Positions 43,601 to 51,822 of a stretch of 64,000 bases of DNA are shown here, one piece after another. A model generated the notes under the pieces. It ran no database searches. It was not told the DNA's origin and saw only the letters and a program-made list of their open reading frames with translations. Position 1 is the first letter of the stretch; each line of letters opens with the position of its first letter. Source of the DNA: Siphonobacter sp. BAB-5405. Lineage in GTDB: Bacteria; Bacteroidota; Bacteroidia; Cytophagales; Spirosomataceae. The stretch lies in NCBI RefSeq assembly GCF_002872335.1, contig NZ_NJAG01000004.1, positions 27,789 through 91,788 of the forward strand, written 5' to 3'. Position numbers and translations under genes: made by a program.

Positions 43601-43898
43601 ACAGGTGTTTGATCTGCACATGAGTCCGTATGAATCAGCTCTGGAAGCGGGCCGTACCCGTTTGCGTCCGATTTTGATGACGGCCCTGGCGATGATCATC
43701 GGGATGTTGCCGATGTCTTTAGGACTCGGCGAGGGCGGTGAGCAGAACGCTCCCCTGGGGCGGGCCGTGATTGGCGGGTTGTTACTGGCCACCTTTACGA
43801 CGCTGCTTTTCGTACCCGTCGTATTTAGCTATCTGGCGAAAAACCGCACCGAAGCCGAAATGGCCGAAGAAAAAGAACTGGCTGAGATGGAAGTTTGA
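40689..43898 (+). CDS. RND efflux transporter permease (AcrB/CusA superfamily)
   Basis: 1069 residues with the RND layout: MWIVRLALQRKYTIAVLALL as TM1, large periplasmic loops (~35-330 and ~560-870), and two clusters of membrane segments. TM4 holds the proton-relay pair in LAIGILVDDATVTIENIHR (Asp-Asp), preceded by TLNINTLGGLALA. The C-terminal half repeats this topology (MGAIMSVGVATANSILLVSF and LRPILMTALAMIIGMLPMSL). It exports toxic compounds with the adaptor and outer-membrane genes that follow. The Asp pair and the absence of a Met-rich cleft favour an HAE-type drug exporter over a metal exporter, with low certainty. First gene of the unit; the upstream gap is unusually long. Confidence 0.95.
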   Translation: MWIVRLALQRKYTIAVLALLILIMGVVSIRQMPTDIFPRINIPVISVIWSYRGLSTDEMEKMITNFSETSVINNASDIQRVESQTYNGVAVLKIFFQPTVKIEEALASITAISQTIRVRMPPGTQPPIIVRYNATDVPILQLSISSDSLTESQITDYITTRIRPMISTVQGSRLSQPFGGKARQVMVDLDPELLTARGVSPEDVVNAVSAQNLTLPSGQLRLEEREYNVRLNTKPDAIIALNDIPVKTLPGGVVLHLRDVANVHDGSIVQTNVVKQDGRRGVLLNIVKTGNASTTEVVDKIRNEVLPAVRGAAPASLKITELFDQSVFVRASIHGVVVEGLIAALLTAAMILLFLGSWRSTLIVAISIPLSILSSLAVLYLMGETLNINTLGGLALAIGILVDDATVTIENIHRNEELGLPLRRAIMVGAHQIATPTLVATLTICIVFVSVLFLEGPARFLFGPLALAVVFAMIASYILSRTLVPTLADLLLKSEPHHQEGHLNGQAKKPSFFARIYQSFNRGFDRFQGRYLRVLQWNLGHRKTVLAVFLVVVMITAVMVPFVGRDFFPSVDAGQFRLHMRAPAGSRLEATERTAGQAEAVIRQIIPANEIETVIANIGLTSEGYNFVFQDNSSLGSADAELLVALKKEKSRPTEEYMREIRAKLAEALPQVTFFFQPADIVTQILNFGLTSPIDIQVTGFDRKNNLRIAQEIRSKVAQIPGTVDVHLHQVMNAPELFVNIDRERANQLGLNETKVANNMMISMSGTTQVNPNFWPDPVTGFPYLVAVQTPPYKLNTLDKLLQTPLVTQTGELTPQSLANVAKVERRVTPMVVNRMNTQPMFDVYASVERTDLGSVSGKLSEIIKEYQQQLKPGNKIEVRGQVESMNSAFTRLGIGLLFAAILVYMLMVVNFQSFLYPFIIITALPGAMCGVVWLLFLSQTTFSIPSLMGAIMSVGVATANSILLVSFAQEQVFDLHMSPYESALEAGRTRLRPILMTALAMIIGMLPMSLGLGEGGEQNAPLGRAVIGGLLLATFTTLLFVPVVFSYLAKNRTEAEMAEEKELAEMEV

Positions 43899-43907
43899 TG
43901 AGTGGGC

Positions 43908-44018
43908 AGTTTTCAGTTTACCGTTCTCTGTTACCTGCGAGAGCAACAAATTTTTTAAACAGAAACGGTAAATCATGAAATCTACCCATTGAAAACAGAA
44001 AACTGTAAACAGAAAACT
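43908..44018. repeat. Heptad-periodic inverted repeat between RND permease and adaptor genes
   Basis: The left arm 43908-43934 (GT-rich, starting AGTTTTCAGTTTAC) pairs with the right arm 43991-44018 (four AC-rich heptads: gaaaaca, gaaaact, gtaaaca, gaaaact) with about four mismatches. A second internal partial pair is ACCGTT...AACGGT. Located in a co-directional gap of 132 bp. Confidence 0.75.
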
Positions 44019-44030
44019 AGTATATAGATC

Positions 44031-45095
44031 ATGAAGAGAAATCTCTGGATATGGCTGATTCCAGTGGGATTATTGGCTTTATTCTTCTTCGTAGGCGTAT
44101 TACCCCGAATCAGAAATCAGCAGGAACTGCACGCCGAAAGCGACGCTGCCAAAAATCGTTTGCCGCTGGTGAACGTCGTCATTGCAAAACGTACCACCGA
44201 TACGACGGGACTGACCTTGCCTGGACAGATCATGCCGTACCGCGAAACGCAGGTATACGCCCGTACGCAGGGTTTTTTGCGGCAACGTTTGGTCGATATT
44301 GGATCGAAAGTAAACCGGGGCAGCTTGCTGGCCACGATTGAAGCTCCTGAATTGGATCAGGACATTCTGAAAGCTCAGGCGGATATGAAACTGGCTCAGG
44401 TGAACCTGGATCGGGTGAAAAGCGTGACACTTCCCGGAGCCGTTTCGCAACAGGATGTGGATACACGTCAGGCGGGCTACGAAGTAGGCCGGGCGGCGTT
44501 GCGGCGGCTCGAAGCCCTGAAGAGCCTGCAACAGGTACGGGCTCCTTTCAATGGGATCATAACGGCCCGGAATGCGGACGTGGGAGCGTTGATCAATACG
44601 GGCAATATTCCCCTGTTTACAGTATCTCAACTAGATACCCTGCGGGTGTACATCGACGTACCTCAGACCTATTATCAGCTCGTAAAAATCGGACTGCCCG
44701 CTACGGTGAAGGTGCCCGAACTGGGTAAAAGCTTCACGGGTAAAGTGGTGCGTACCTCGGGTACGCTTCGTTCGGCCTCGCGTACGTTGCTGACGGAAGT
44801 AGCCATTCCCAACCGCTCCGGTGAATTAGTTGCTGGTTTGTACGGACAGGTAACGCTGGACGTACGGGCGATTAACCCTCCCGTACGGATTCCGGCCAAC
44901 ACGCTGCTGGTTACGCCCGAAGGCTCCCGGGTCGTCATTGTTTCTTCCAACGGTCAGGTGCATTTTCAGCCCATCACGATTGGACGCGATTTTGGTACGA
45001 GCCTGGAAGTACTGGATGGATTACAGGGCAGCGAACGCCTGGTAGCCAACCCATCCGACGGCCTCAAAGAAGGAGGCATGGTACGCGTAAAATAA
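44031..45095 (+). CDS. RND efflux periplasmic adaptor (membrane fusion protein)
   Basis: 354 residues. One N-terminal membrane anchor (IWLIPVGLLALFFFVGVLP), then MFP segments: barrel-sandwich part QTQGFLRQRLVDIGSKVNRG, SLLATIEAPELDQDI; short helical hairpin QADMKLAQVNLDRVKS and PGAVSQQDVDTRQAGYEVGR; second lipoyl half VRAPFNGIITARNADVGALI; beta-barrel ATVKVPELGKSFTGKVVRTS. The short hairpin is that of adaptors pairing with long TolC-like proteins. Between permease and outer-membrane genes in the same direction; the order permease-adaptor-channel is less usual than adaptor first. Confidence 0.94.
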   Translation: MKRNLWIWLIPVGLLALFFFVGVLPRIRNQQELHAESDAAKNRLPLVNVVIAKRTTDTTGLTLPGQIMPYRETQVYARTQGFLRQRLVDIGSKVNRGSLLATIEAPELDQDILKAQADMKLAQVNLDRVKSVTLPGAVSQQDVDTRQAGYEVGRAALRRLEALKSLQQVRAPFNGIITARNADVGALINTGNIPLFTVSQLDTLRVYIDVPQTYYQLVKIGLPATVKVPELGKSFTGKVVRTSGTLRSASRTLLTEVAIPNRSGELVAGLYGQVTLDVRAINPPVRIPANTLLVTPEGSRVVIVSSNGQVHFQPITIGRDFGTSLEVLDGLQGSERLVANPSDGLKEGGMVRVK

Positions 45096-45096
45096 G

Positions 45097-45220
45097 AGGG
45101 TTTTGAGTTTTGTGTGTAGCGTTTAGAGTAGGTCATGCTATTAGGAACGCTAATAAATGAATAAAGGATGGGGCAGAAAGCTGGAATGAACCCATAAACT
45201 CAAAACCCTACACACAAAAC
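45097..45220. repeat. Heptad-periodic inverted repeat with permuted arms, between adaptor and channel genes
   Basis: The left part 45097-45119 contains AGGGTTTTGAGTTT and GTTTTGTGTGTAG; the right part 45196-45220 contains their complements AAACTCAAAACCCT and CTACACACAAAAC, but in the same left-to-right order, so only one pairing can form at a time. Units keep a 7-nt register on both sides. Confidence 0.78.
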
Positions 45221-45259
45221 TTCCAACTGCCTCAACTTCCCAAAGTTTTTACCGAACGT

Positions 45260-46570
45260 ATGAATTGTTTATTGAAAATCAGTGGGTTGCTTTTGCTGGT
45301 GACCAGTATGGTTACGGCACAGACGCCCACCAGTCGACCTTTTGCCGATCCGGAACTGGATAAACTCATCGAGGCCGGACTCAATTTCAATCCTGATATA
45401 CGAAATGCCCTGAGTCGGGTCGAGGAAGCCCGCGTACGCGTACGGGTGGCCGAGTCGTACCTGCGACCTGTAGTTCGGGGGAATCCGGGCATTCAGACGC
45501 AAAGCCTTTCGCCCAACCGGCCCGTTCAGTTCACCAACGTACGGGCGGTGCGGGTACAACTGACGACGTTTCAAATTCCCATTGATGCCAGTTTCGAACT
45601 GGATTTATTCGGACGAATCCGGCAAACCGTGCGGCTTTCCGAAGTGCAGATGCAACTGAGTGAGGCCGATGTTCGGATTGCCCGTCTGGCGGTAGCCGCC
45701 GAAATTGCCCGTCTCTATGCTCTGGTACGCTCCAACGATGCCGAACAAACAGTTTTCGAGCGAACCTTGTCCGCCCGGGATTCCGTACTGGCGGTGGTTC
45801 GCGAACGATTCCGGATTGGCCTGACGAGTGAAATCGACGTCCGCCGGGCCGAAACGGAGATTGGTAATCTGCAAACTCAACGTACTGCTTTGCAACGGAG
45901 TCGTCACGAGTTAACCAACGGACTAGCCATTCTAACGGGTCAGGATGCGGGGACTTTTATCCTGCCGCCGGCTACGTTACCCCCATACCCAACGCCAACG
46001 TACGCCAACATTACGGTGGATTTACTACAGAACCGTCCCGACATTCAGCAGTCGAATGTACAGGTATCGGCAGCAGATATTAACGCGGATATAGCAAGAA
46101 AAGCCCTGAAACCTCGGATCAACGTAGGCGGTTCGGGTGGTTTGATCAGTGGTAGGATTGGTGATCTGGTGCTACCGTCCAGCTATACGTATACGGTTGG
46201 AGCCACGGCTAGTTTCCCGATTTATGAAGGTCGGCGAAACCGGGAAAACATTAACTTAGCCCAGCAGCAGATACAAACGGCCCGCACGTCGGTGGATCAG
46301 CGAGTGGTGACGGCCCAACGCGAAGCCGAAGTGGCCCTGGATAACATCCGTGATCTGGAAACCCAGATTGGCAATCAGCAAAGCGTCATTGAAACGGCTC
46401 GTAAAACCGAGCAACTCGTGCGGGAAGTGTACGGAAAAGGTCTGACGACGTACCTTGACGTACTCGATGCCCAACGTACGTCGCTGGATGCTGAACGACA
46501 ACTGGCTCAGTTACAGGGACAACGGCTGGTATACGCCGTGGCTTTGTGGAAGGCTTTGGGTGGACAGTAG
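45260..46570 (+). CDS. Outer-membrane efflux protein (TolC/OprM family)
   Basis: 436 residues; the signal peptide MNCLLKISGLLLLVTSMVTA precedes Q. Two OEP repeats with long helical hairpins: LDKLIEAGLNFNPDIRNALS with VEEARVRVRVAESYLRP; LRPxxNVGGSGG-like segment KPRINVGGSGGLISGRIG; PIYEGRRNRENINLAQQQI; and AQREAEVALDNIRDLETQIG ending LVYAVALWKALGG, characteristic of NodT/OprM proteins. It lacks an N-terminal lipobox Cys. It forms the outer-membrane channel of the RND set. Terminator follows at 46656. Confidence 0.94.
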   Translation: MNCLLKISGLLLLVTSMVTAQTPTSRPFADPELDKLIEAGLNFNPDIRNALSRVEEARVRVRVAESYLRPVVRGNPGIQTQSLSPNRPVQFTNVRAVRVQLTTFQIPIDASFELDLFGRIRQTVRLSEVQMQLSEADVRIARLAVAAEIARLYALVRSNDAEQTVFERTLSARDSVLAVVRERFRIGLTSEIDVRRAETEIGNLQTQRTALQRSRHELTNGLAILTGQDAGTFILPPATLPPYPTPTYANITVDLLQNRPDIQQSNVQVSAADINADIARKALKPRINVGGSGGLISGRIGDLVLPSSYTYTVGATASFPIYEGRRNRENINLAQQQIQTARTSVDQRVVTAQREAEVALDNIRDLETQIGNQQSVIETARKTEQLVREVYGKGLTTYLDVLDAQRTSLDAERQLAQLQGQRLVYAVALWKALGGQ

Positions 46571-46655
46571 CTTGGCCATAGACTGAAATCCATGGTTATG
46601 AAAGAAATCAAACCTACGGCTCTTGGTCGTTAGCCAAGGGTAGGGAGGACGCAAC

Positions 46656-46688
46656 AAAAAGGATCGAAGCTCGCTTCGGTCCTTTTTT
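46656..46688 (+). terminator. Terminator of the RND operon
   Basis: 15-bp stem AAAAAGGATCGAAGC with GCTTCGGTCCTTTTT (one mismatch) and T6; ends the three-gene efflux unit. Confidence 0.85.
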
Positions 46689-46763
46689 AATACCAAAAGG
46701 GTTAAGTATTTTTCAGAAAAAATGGTATTTATCCATAGGGAAACGCTTAATCTTCCGAAGGCG

Positions 46764-46794
46764 TTGGTCGAATCGATTACATTAAATACTTTTG
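46764..46794 (+). promoter_or_regulatory. Promoter of the GT-C-like/acyltransferase operon
   Basis: TTG (46764-46766), 20-bp spacer, TACTTTTG (46787-46794). Leader about 120 bases to the ATG at 46922. The rest of the gap 46571-46921 holds the RND terminator and nothing else clear. Confidence 0.7.
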
Positions 46795-46921
46795 CAGGTC
46801 GGAAGAAAAAACGTACCTATCCGTGTCAAAACACCGCGTTTTTTCTCTTAATAGATTTAACCAGCAGAATGGTCTTACCCGCCGTTTGAACCTTCGGCCC
46901 ACCGAATGAACGATCCTATAA

Positions 46922-48193
46922 ATGTCAATTCTTACCGTTTTTTACATTAAACTGCTTTTGAACGTAGGATTAACCGCCGGAATCATCTGGACGGTTAAGA
47001 AAGCAACCCTCATTCAGCAATGGCAGCAAAAAAACGACACCCTTGCCTTTAGTCTGGGTTTTCTTATCCTGCGGCTGATTCCCTGGGTCATGATTTTTCT
47101 CGTGATCAATGAGGTGCCTCGTGGAGACGTTCCCTTCTTTTTCTATAAAGCCGAAGGAGCAAAGGCCGGAGGATTTGTGTACCGGGATTTCTGGTCGTAT
47201 CACGCTCCCTTGTTTGCGTACATCATCAGTCTGCCGCTCTGGCTCTGGCACAACTCCCGAGCGATTGTTCTGCTAATGGTTTTGATGGAAACACTCATTC
47301 TGTGGGGAACCTACCGGACTTACAAACCCGAAAAGTCGAATGCCTTACAGGCCAGCCTGATTTACTGGATGTTACCGGCGTCGTTTATGTACATCCTTAT
47401 CGATGGCCAGGAAGAAGTCTGGTTTTGGGGTTTAGCTCTGCTCATGTGGCGGCACGTGAAACAGAATCCAGAGGATTATGAAGTAGGACTGGGCGTCATT
47501 TTTGCCATCGCCCTGCTGACCACCAAAGCGACGTTTGTCTTTTTCCTGCCCCCGCTGCTCATTAGCGTACGCCGTCCGATCAAAATGCTGCTGGTCATGG
47601 CCGCCATCGGATTACCCGCTCTGGCGTTTCTCTACTGGCAAATCGGCGACTTATTCCTTATGCCCATTCAGCATACCGAGCAGTTGATGACGCCGAACCT
47701 GTTTTCCATTACCCGGCCTGTCATCGAGCTTTTCGTGCACATTGATACCAGTAATTCGACTCTGGTTAACTGGCTGGGACTAATCACCACCATGCTCCTG
47801 GTTTCGTATCTGGCGTATCGGGGTCGCGTTAATCCGCTGACGCACACGCTACCTGCATTGTTCATTGCCACATTTGCCTGTATGATGATCTTTCAGGCCA
47901 GTGCCCCCGGAGCGTACCTCATTGCGTATCTGCTGGCTGTCGTTTTCGATATTGTTGACCTGCGGAATAACAAACACCTCACAATCTTGTTAGTACTGAG
48001 CTGGCTCACAGTAGTACAGCCCTTTGTAAACGTATACATTAAGCAACCGGATTATACCCGGTTTGGTATGCTGACCAATCCCGTATATCTGTTCGACTGG
48101 CTGCTACAGGTACTCAACGTAGCCTGTTTTTTCTGGCTGGTTTCCCGAACGGCCACTAAAATTGTTACTCCTAAACATTTGACGCCGGCATGA
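46922..48193 (+). CDS. Multi-span membrane protein, GT-C glycosyltransferase-like, paralogue 1
   Basis: 423 residues with about ten membrane segments. The first periplasmic loop has an acidic/aromatic motif INEVPRGDVPFFFYKA and GGFVYRDFWSYHAPLFAYI; the Glu/Asp pair after TM2 and the YRDFWS..aPL.AY element are typical of GT-C-fold lipid-linked sugar transferases of the ArnT/DUF2029 type. No characterised family can be named. Start ATG overlaps nothing; the stop overlaps the start of paralogue 2 by 4 bp (ATGA), so translation is coupled. Probably modifies or builds a surface glycan with the acyltransferase downstream. Confidence 0.75.
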   Translation: MSILTVFYIKLLLNVGLTAGIIWTVKKATLIQQWQQKNDTLAFSLGFLILRLIPWVMIFLVINEVPRGDVPFFFYKAEGAKAGGFVYRDFWSYHAPLFAYIISLPLWLWHNSRAIVLLMVLMETLILWGTYRTYKPEKSNALQASLIYWMLPASFMYILIDGQEEVWFWGLALLMWRHVKQNPEDYEVGLGVIFAIALLTTKATFVFFLPPLLISVRRPIKMLLVMAAIGLPALAFLYWQIGDLFLMPIQHTEQLMTPNLFSITRPVIELFVHIDTSNSTLVNWLGLITTMLLVSYLAYRGRVNPLTHTLPALFIATFACMMIFQASAPGAYLIAYLLAVVFDIVDLRNNKHLTILLVLSWLTVVQPFVNVYIKQPDYTRFGMLTNPVYLFDWLLQVLNVACFFWLVSRTATKIVTPKHLTPA

Positions 48194-49446
48194 GTGTTGT
48201 TTTGGCCAAACTGATTATTAGCCTGGGCTGTATTCTGCTGGTAGGTATTGTGCTGTATTTCAGGCCCCCAATTACGGCAGGGCTGAAAACGAAACCTGTA
48301 GCCGGTGTACTCGGCGTGAGCTGGCTGCTGCTCCGGGTGTTTCCCTTTCTGGTGATTTATCTATGGGCGAATCAGGAGCCTACTTCCGATGTGAACGGCT
48401 TCTGGGACGAAGGCAGTAAAGCTTCAATGGGCCAGATGGTATACCGCGATTTCTGGTCCCCGTATTCCCCTTTGTATGCCTATTTCTTAGGTATGTGGCT
48501 GAAAATCTGGTACAATCCCCGCATGATTGTCCTGACCATGGCTCTGATGGACGGGGTTGCTCTGGTACTGACTTATCTCTTTTATAAAGACCGCTACAGT
48601 AAGGAAGATTTACTCTTCAAGGCCCTCCTGTACCTGTTACTGCCCGGCTCACTCGTTTTGTGCGTGGTTGGAGCCCAGGAAGACATCTGGATGTGGCTGT
48701 TCGTCGTGCTGGCCTTCCTGGTTCGCAAACGCTGGGGTGTCATTGGTTACAGCCTCGTCATGGCTCTGGGGGTACTAACCACCAAGGCCATTTTTGGACT
48801 GGCTCTGTTTCCGCTCTTTCTCATTGAAAAAGAAAAAATTCGTTTTCTGATTCCAATCTCCCTGATTGGAGCTCTGTCGGTAGCCATTTTATATCATCTG
48901 GTAAAACTGGAATTTTTGCAGCCGCTCGACGAAGCGAATGTATTACGGGCTCCCAACTTGCTTTCGGTCATCAATCCCTGGACGTTCGATTCGATTGGTA
49001 CCGGAGCGAAAGCCTGGAACTGGCTCGGACTGGTAGCCACCATTAGCATCGGTTGTCTGACGGCCTGGCGGATGCGGAATCAGCCGGTGAATGTGATGCT
49101 GGCCCACCTCTGGGTAGCCATGTATGGTTTGATGATGATTGCCCAGCAAAGTGCGTATAGTAATTATCTGTTCCTGTTTTTGTTGCCGCTGGTGTTTGAA
49201 GTAATGGACTGGGCTAACCTTCGACAGGTCATTCTCCTGTTCATCTTTAACGTATTGTCGGTAATTCATCCCTCGTACTGGTGGCGGATGGGCATGCCCA
49301 ATTACGCAACTCCTGCCGATATTTTCGGCCTTCAGGCCCGTACTATCGATTACGTTATTCAGGTGGGAGTCGTAGTATTGACGGGCTATTTTGTTACCGT
49401 AGCCTTTCCCGGATCCGAAAAAAAAAAGTACAGCACGCCCCGGTAG
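48190..49446 (+). CDS. Multi-span membrane protein, GT-C glycosyltransferase-like, paralogue 2
   Basis: 418 residues, about ten membrane segments, aligned with paralogue 1 throughout: ANQEPTSDVNGFWDEG and GQMVYRDFWSPYSPLYAYF, then VVGAQEDIWMWLFVVLAFLV against the DGQEEVWFWGLALLM segment, and LTTKAIFGLALFPLFL against LTTKATFVFFLPPLL. The acidic loop residues are kept in both. The C-terminus ends with a lysine run (SEKKKYSTPR). Two adjacent diverged copies suggest successive sugar additions or a heterodimer (inference). The acyltransferase begins 49 bp later. Confidence 0.75.
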   Translation: MSVVLAKLIISLGCILLVGIVLYFRPPITAGLKTKPVAGVLGVSWLLLRVFPFLVIYLWANQEPTSDVNGFWDEGSKASMGQMVYRDFWSPYSPLYAYFLGMWLKIWYNPRMIVLTMALMDGVALVLTYLFYKDRYSKEDLLFKALLYLLLPGSLVLCVVGAQEDIWMWLFVVLAFLVRKRWGVIGYSLVMALGVLTTKAIFGLALFPLFLIEKEKIRFLIPISLIGALSVAILYHLVKLEFLQPLDEANVLRAPNLLSVINPWTFDSIGTGAKAWNWLGLVATISIGCLTAWRMRNQPVNVMLAHLWVAMYGLMMIAQQSAYSNYLFLFLLPLVFEVMDWANLRQVILLFIFNVLSVIHPSYWWRMGMPNYATPADIFGLQARTIDYVIQVGVVVLTGYFVTVAFPGSEKKKYSTPR

Positions 49447-49494
49447 TACCCCAGCTGCATTCCCTATAAGCGATACCTTTCTTTAGTTGTTGGC

Positions 49495-50610
49495 ATGAGT
49501 CAGAAACGTAATTTTCCCAATCTGAACGGCGTACGATGTATTGCGGCGGTGTCCGTATTGATCCATCACCTCGAACAGGCGAAAGAAGCGTTTGACCTGC
49601 CCAATATTTACCATCTGACGGTCGTCAAACACGCGGGCCGTTTGGGTGTGGGTCTTTTTTTCGTACTCAGTGGCTTTCTCATCACGTATCTGCTGTTGCA
49701 GGAAAAAGGTAATTTTGGCGACATTTCTGCCCCCAAGTTTTACCTGCGACGCGTATTCCGGATCTGGCCCATTTATTTTCTGATCGTCGGACTAGCCCTG
49801 TTTGTCTTTCCGCATGTGCCCCTGATGTATTTTCCCGGAGCCAACGAAGTCGCTTCCCAGCACGTTGCGGAACGAATCACGCTACTGGCTCTGGTACTGC
49901 CCAACTACGCGTTCGTCCTGTATAACATTCCCTACTGGGCCGCTCAGGCCTGGTCGATTGGGGTGGAAGAGCAGTTTTATTACCTCTGGCCCTGGATCAT
50001 CAAATACCCCAAACGGACCTTTTTGATTGTAACCATCTTCATGCTGGCGACCGTCGGATTACTTGCTTTAGGCGTATACCTGCTGGATGGAACCGAAGCT
50101 CAGAAGAAAGATTCCGTACTGACGTTCATTGGCCAGTTTCGCTTACTCATCATGGCCCTGGGTGGGGGTGGAGCTTATCTGGTGTATACCAATCGGACGC
50201 GATTCCTATCCGTTCTCTACCGGAAAAATGTGCAGATTACGGTATACGTACTCTTCCTGATCTGCTTTTTGTCGGGGGTACACATTCCGGCTTTCATGGA
50301 AGTATATGCCTTCTTCTTCTGCTTTTTCGTACTGAATGTGGCGACGAATCCTGACAGTATTATTTCGCTGGAAAACCCGGTCGTTAGTTACATTGGCAAG
50401 ATCTCTTACGGACTATATCTCTACCATGTTGCCATTTCGGTATTCCTGATTAATGTCCTCAATACGTATGCTCCGGGTTTGTCCACTACGGCCTATAACC
50501 TGATTTTGTACCCTGCTGTATTCGGCTTGTCCATTCTGGTTTCTTACCTCTCGTACGAGTATCTGGAAAAACCGCTGCTCGTTTTCAAAGACAAACGCTA
50601 CGGACGTTAG
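49495..50610 (+). CDS. Acyltransferase-3 (OafA/YrhL-like) membrane protein
   Basis: 371 residues, about ten membrane segments. The family start NFPNLNGVRCIAAVSVLIHH has the catalytic-type His pair region; LGVGLFFVLSGFLITYLLLQ, FYLRRVFRIWPIYFLIV (RxxR), and AQAWSIGVEEQFYYLWPWI follow, all typical of OafA-like O-acetyltransferases. It moves acetyl or similar groups onto a glycan in the periplasm. Different branch from the two YDLDWLRV-type acyltransferases near 13-15 kb. Third gene of the operon starting at 46922. The 263-bp gap after it shows no gene. Confidence 0.92.
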   Translation: MSQKRNFPNLNGVRCIAAVSVLIHHLEQAKEAFDLPNIYHLTVVKHAGRLGVGLFFVLSGFLITYLLLQEKGNFGDISAPKFYLRRVFRIWPIYFLIVGLALFVFPHVPLMYFPGANEVASQHVAERITLLALVLPNYAFVLYNIPYWAAQAWSIGVEEQFYYLWPWIIKYPKRTFLIVTIFMLATVGLLALGVYLLDGTEAQKKDSVLTFIGQFRLLIMALGGGGAYLVYTNRTRFLSVLYRKNVQITVYVLFLICFLSGVHIPAFMEVYAFFFCFFVLNVATNPDSIISLENPVVSYIGKISYGLYLYHVAISVFLINVLNTYAPGLSTTAYNLILYPAVFGLSILVSYLSYEYLEKPLLVFKDKRYGR

Positions 50611-50873
50611 GGGCTCATTCTATCGTGTCGGAATACAGCCAAGGCTTTCGTAGGAAAGCTCCGTTTCCTAAGCGAAGTAAGTAATTCAGATTAACGCCTG
50701 CCTACTCCCTTAGAATCAGTCCATTATTCTTCTATTATAGAGGGTCTTACTACTTAGATCGTATAGCGTACTGGGTGTAGAATGAGACGGAATTCCGAAG
50801 ATGAATCAAAGGTAGTAATGCTACCCTTCAGAAGCAGAATAGCGGCCCTTGTGAACGCTGAAACATCCTCCCT

Positions 50874-51668
50874 TTACTGGATCACTGGTAAGTCCGACAT
50901 GCGATAAAATTTCAGGTGCAGTGAATCGGCTGTTTGCAGCATTTGTCGAAGTACCTGTACATCAAAACCGTATTGCTCAGGCTTGGGGGCTGAGAAAAAG
51001 GGTTGATGCCCAAAGAGTAACACGGCTTTTCCCCGCGTTTTGGCCCGAACCAGAGCCGACCGAAGTTCCGCTACACTCAAATTTGCACTCGTATCAAACA
51101 GGAGGGCATCCACGCTGCGTTGCTGATCAAAGTCGTAATAAATCTGAGGTAGCCATTGGGGGGAAAGATGATAAAGCCGGAAGCCTTTGTAGGAGCGTTC
51201 TGCCAGGGCCACGTCCCGCAGGATTCGAAAACCGGAAACCTCCAGTACGGAATCGACGCGGGCATTATGATTGCCGCCGGGATGAGCGTACGAAGTAGGG
51301 TGGAAGCCCGCTTGTTGCAAATACGAAAGCCCGGGCCGAATTTCCGTATTCAGATAACCTTCTACGCCCAGATTCTGTATCATTTCTGTGGAGATGCCGT
51401 GAATGGTACCGTGAAAACCAATTTCGTGCCCATCCTGCTGAAGCGTTTTCAGTATCCTCACTTCTTCATTCGTTAGCGAATCCGGACAATTTACGTAGAA
51501 CGTCACCTTAGCCTGGTATTGATTCAGTAAGGGGCGTAAAGCCATCCAGTCGCTGAAAAAGCGATCGTCGAAGGAAAGGGCAATCCCCGCCCGTTCCGGA
51601 TGCTGGGTTGTGGATTGACAGCCGGGCAATAAAAAAAGCAGTATAACAACAAAAGTCCAGCGGCCCAT
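50874..51668 (-). CDS. Polysaccharide deacetylase-like lipoprotein
   Basis: 264 residues from the ATG at 51668 (51677 is also possible). MGRWTFVVILLFLLPGCQST has the lipobox LPGC. The NodB-like domain shows ALSFDDRFFSDW (motif 1, Asp-Asp), GHEIGFHGTIHG (motif 2 with His...His zinc ligands) and TSYAHPGGNHNA (motif 3 region), then RDVALAERSYKG and VLLFGHQPF (motif 5 His). These enzymes deacetylate N-acetyl sugars in peptidoglycan or exopolysaccharide. All metal ligands appear present, so activity is likely. Single gene, divergent from the TonB receptor and convergent with the glycan operon. Confidence 0.86.
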   Translation of the reverse strand: MGRWTFVVILLFLLPGCQSTTQHPERAGIALSFDDRFFSDWMALRPLLNQYQAKVTFYVNCPDSLTNEEVRILKTLQQDGHEIGFHGTIHGISTEMIQNLGVEGYLNTEIRPGLSYLQQAGFHPTSYAHPGGNHNARVDSVLEVSGFRILRDVALAERSYKGFRLYHLSPQWLPQIYYDFDQQRSVDALLFDTSANLSVAELRSALVRAKTRGKAVLLFGHQPFFSAPKPEQYGFDVQVLRQMLQTADSLHLKFYRMSDLPVIQ

Positions 51669-51755
51669 GTGAAGCATTAGTTAGGCAAATGTTAAGGATT
51701 TTGCGGAAAAATCCGGTTCATGTAAAGATTATATAAACATCGCAAAAGCAACAGC

Positions 51756-51784
51756 TTGATCGGGTTTACGCCTCTATACATTTG
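51756..51784 (+). promoter_or_regulatory. Promoter of the TonB-dependent receptor gene
   Basis: TTG (51756-51758), 18-bp spacer, TACATTTG (51777-51784); leader about 30 bases. Confidence 0.68.
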
Positions 51785-51822
51785 CCCGGCCTATACGAAC
51801 CAATCAATCTGTTACGCTCACT

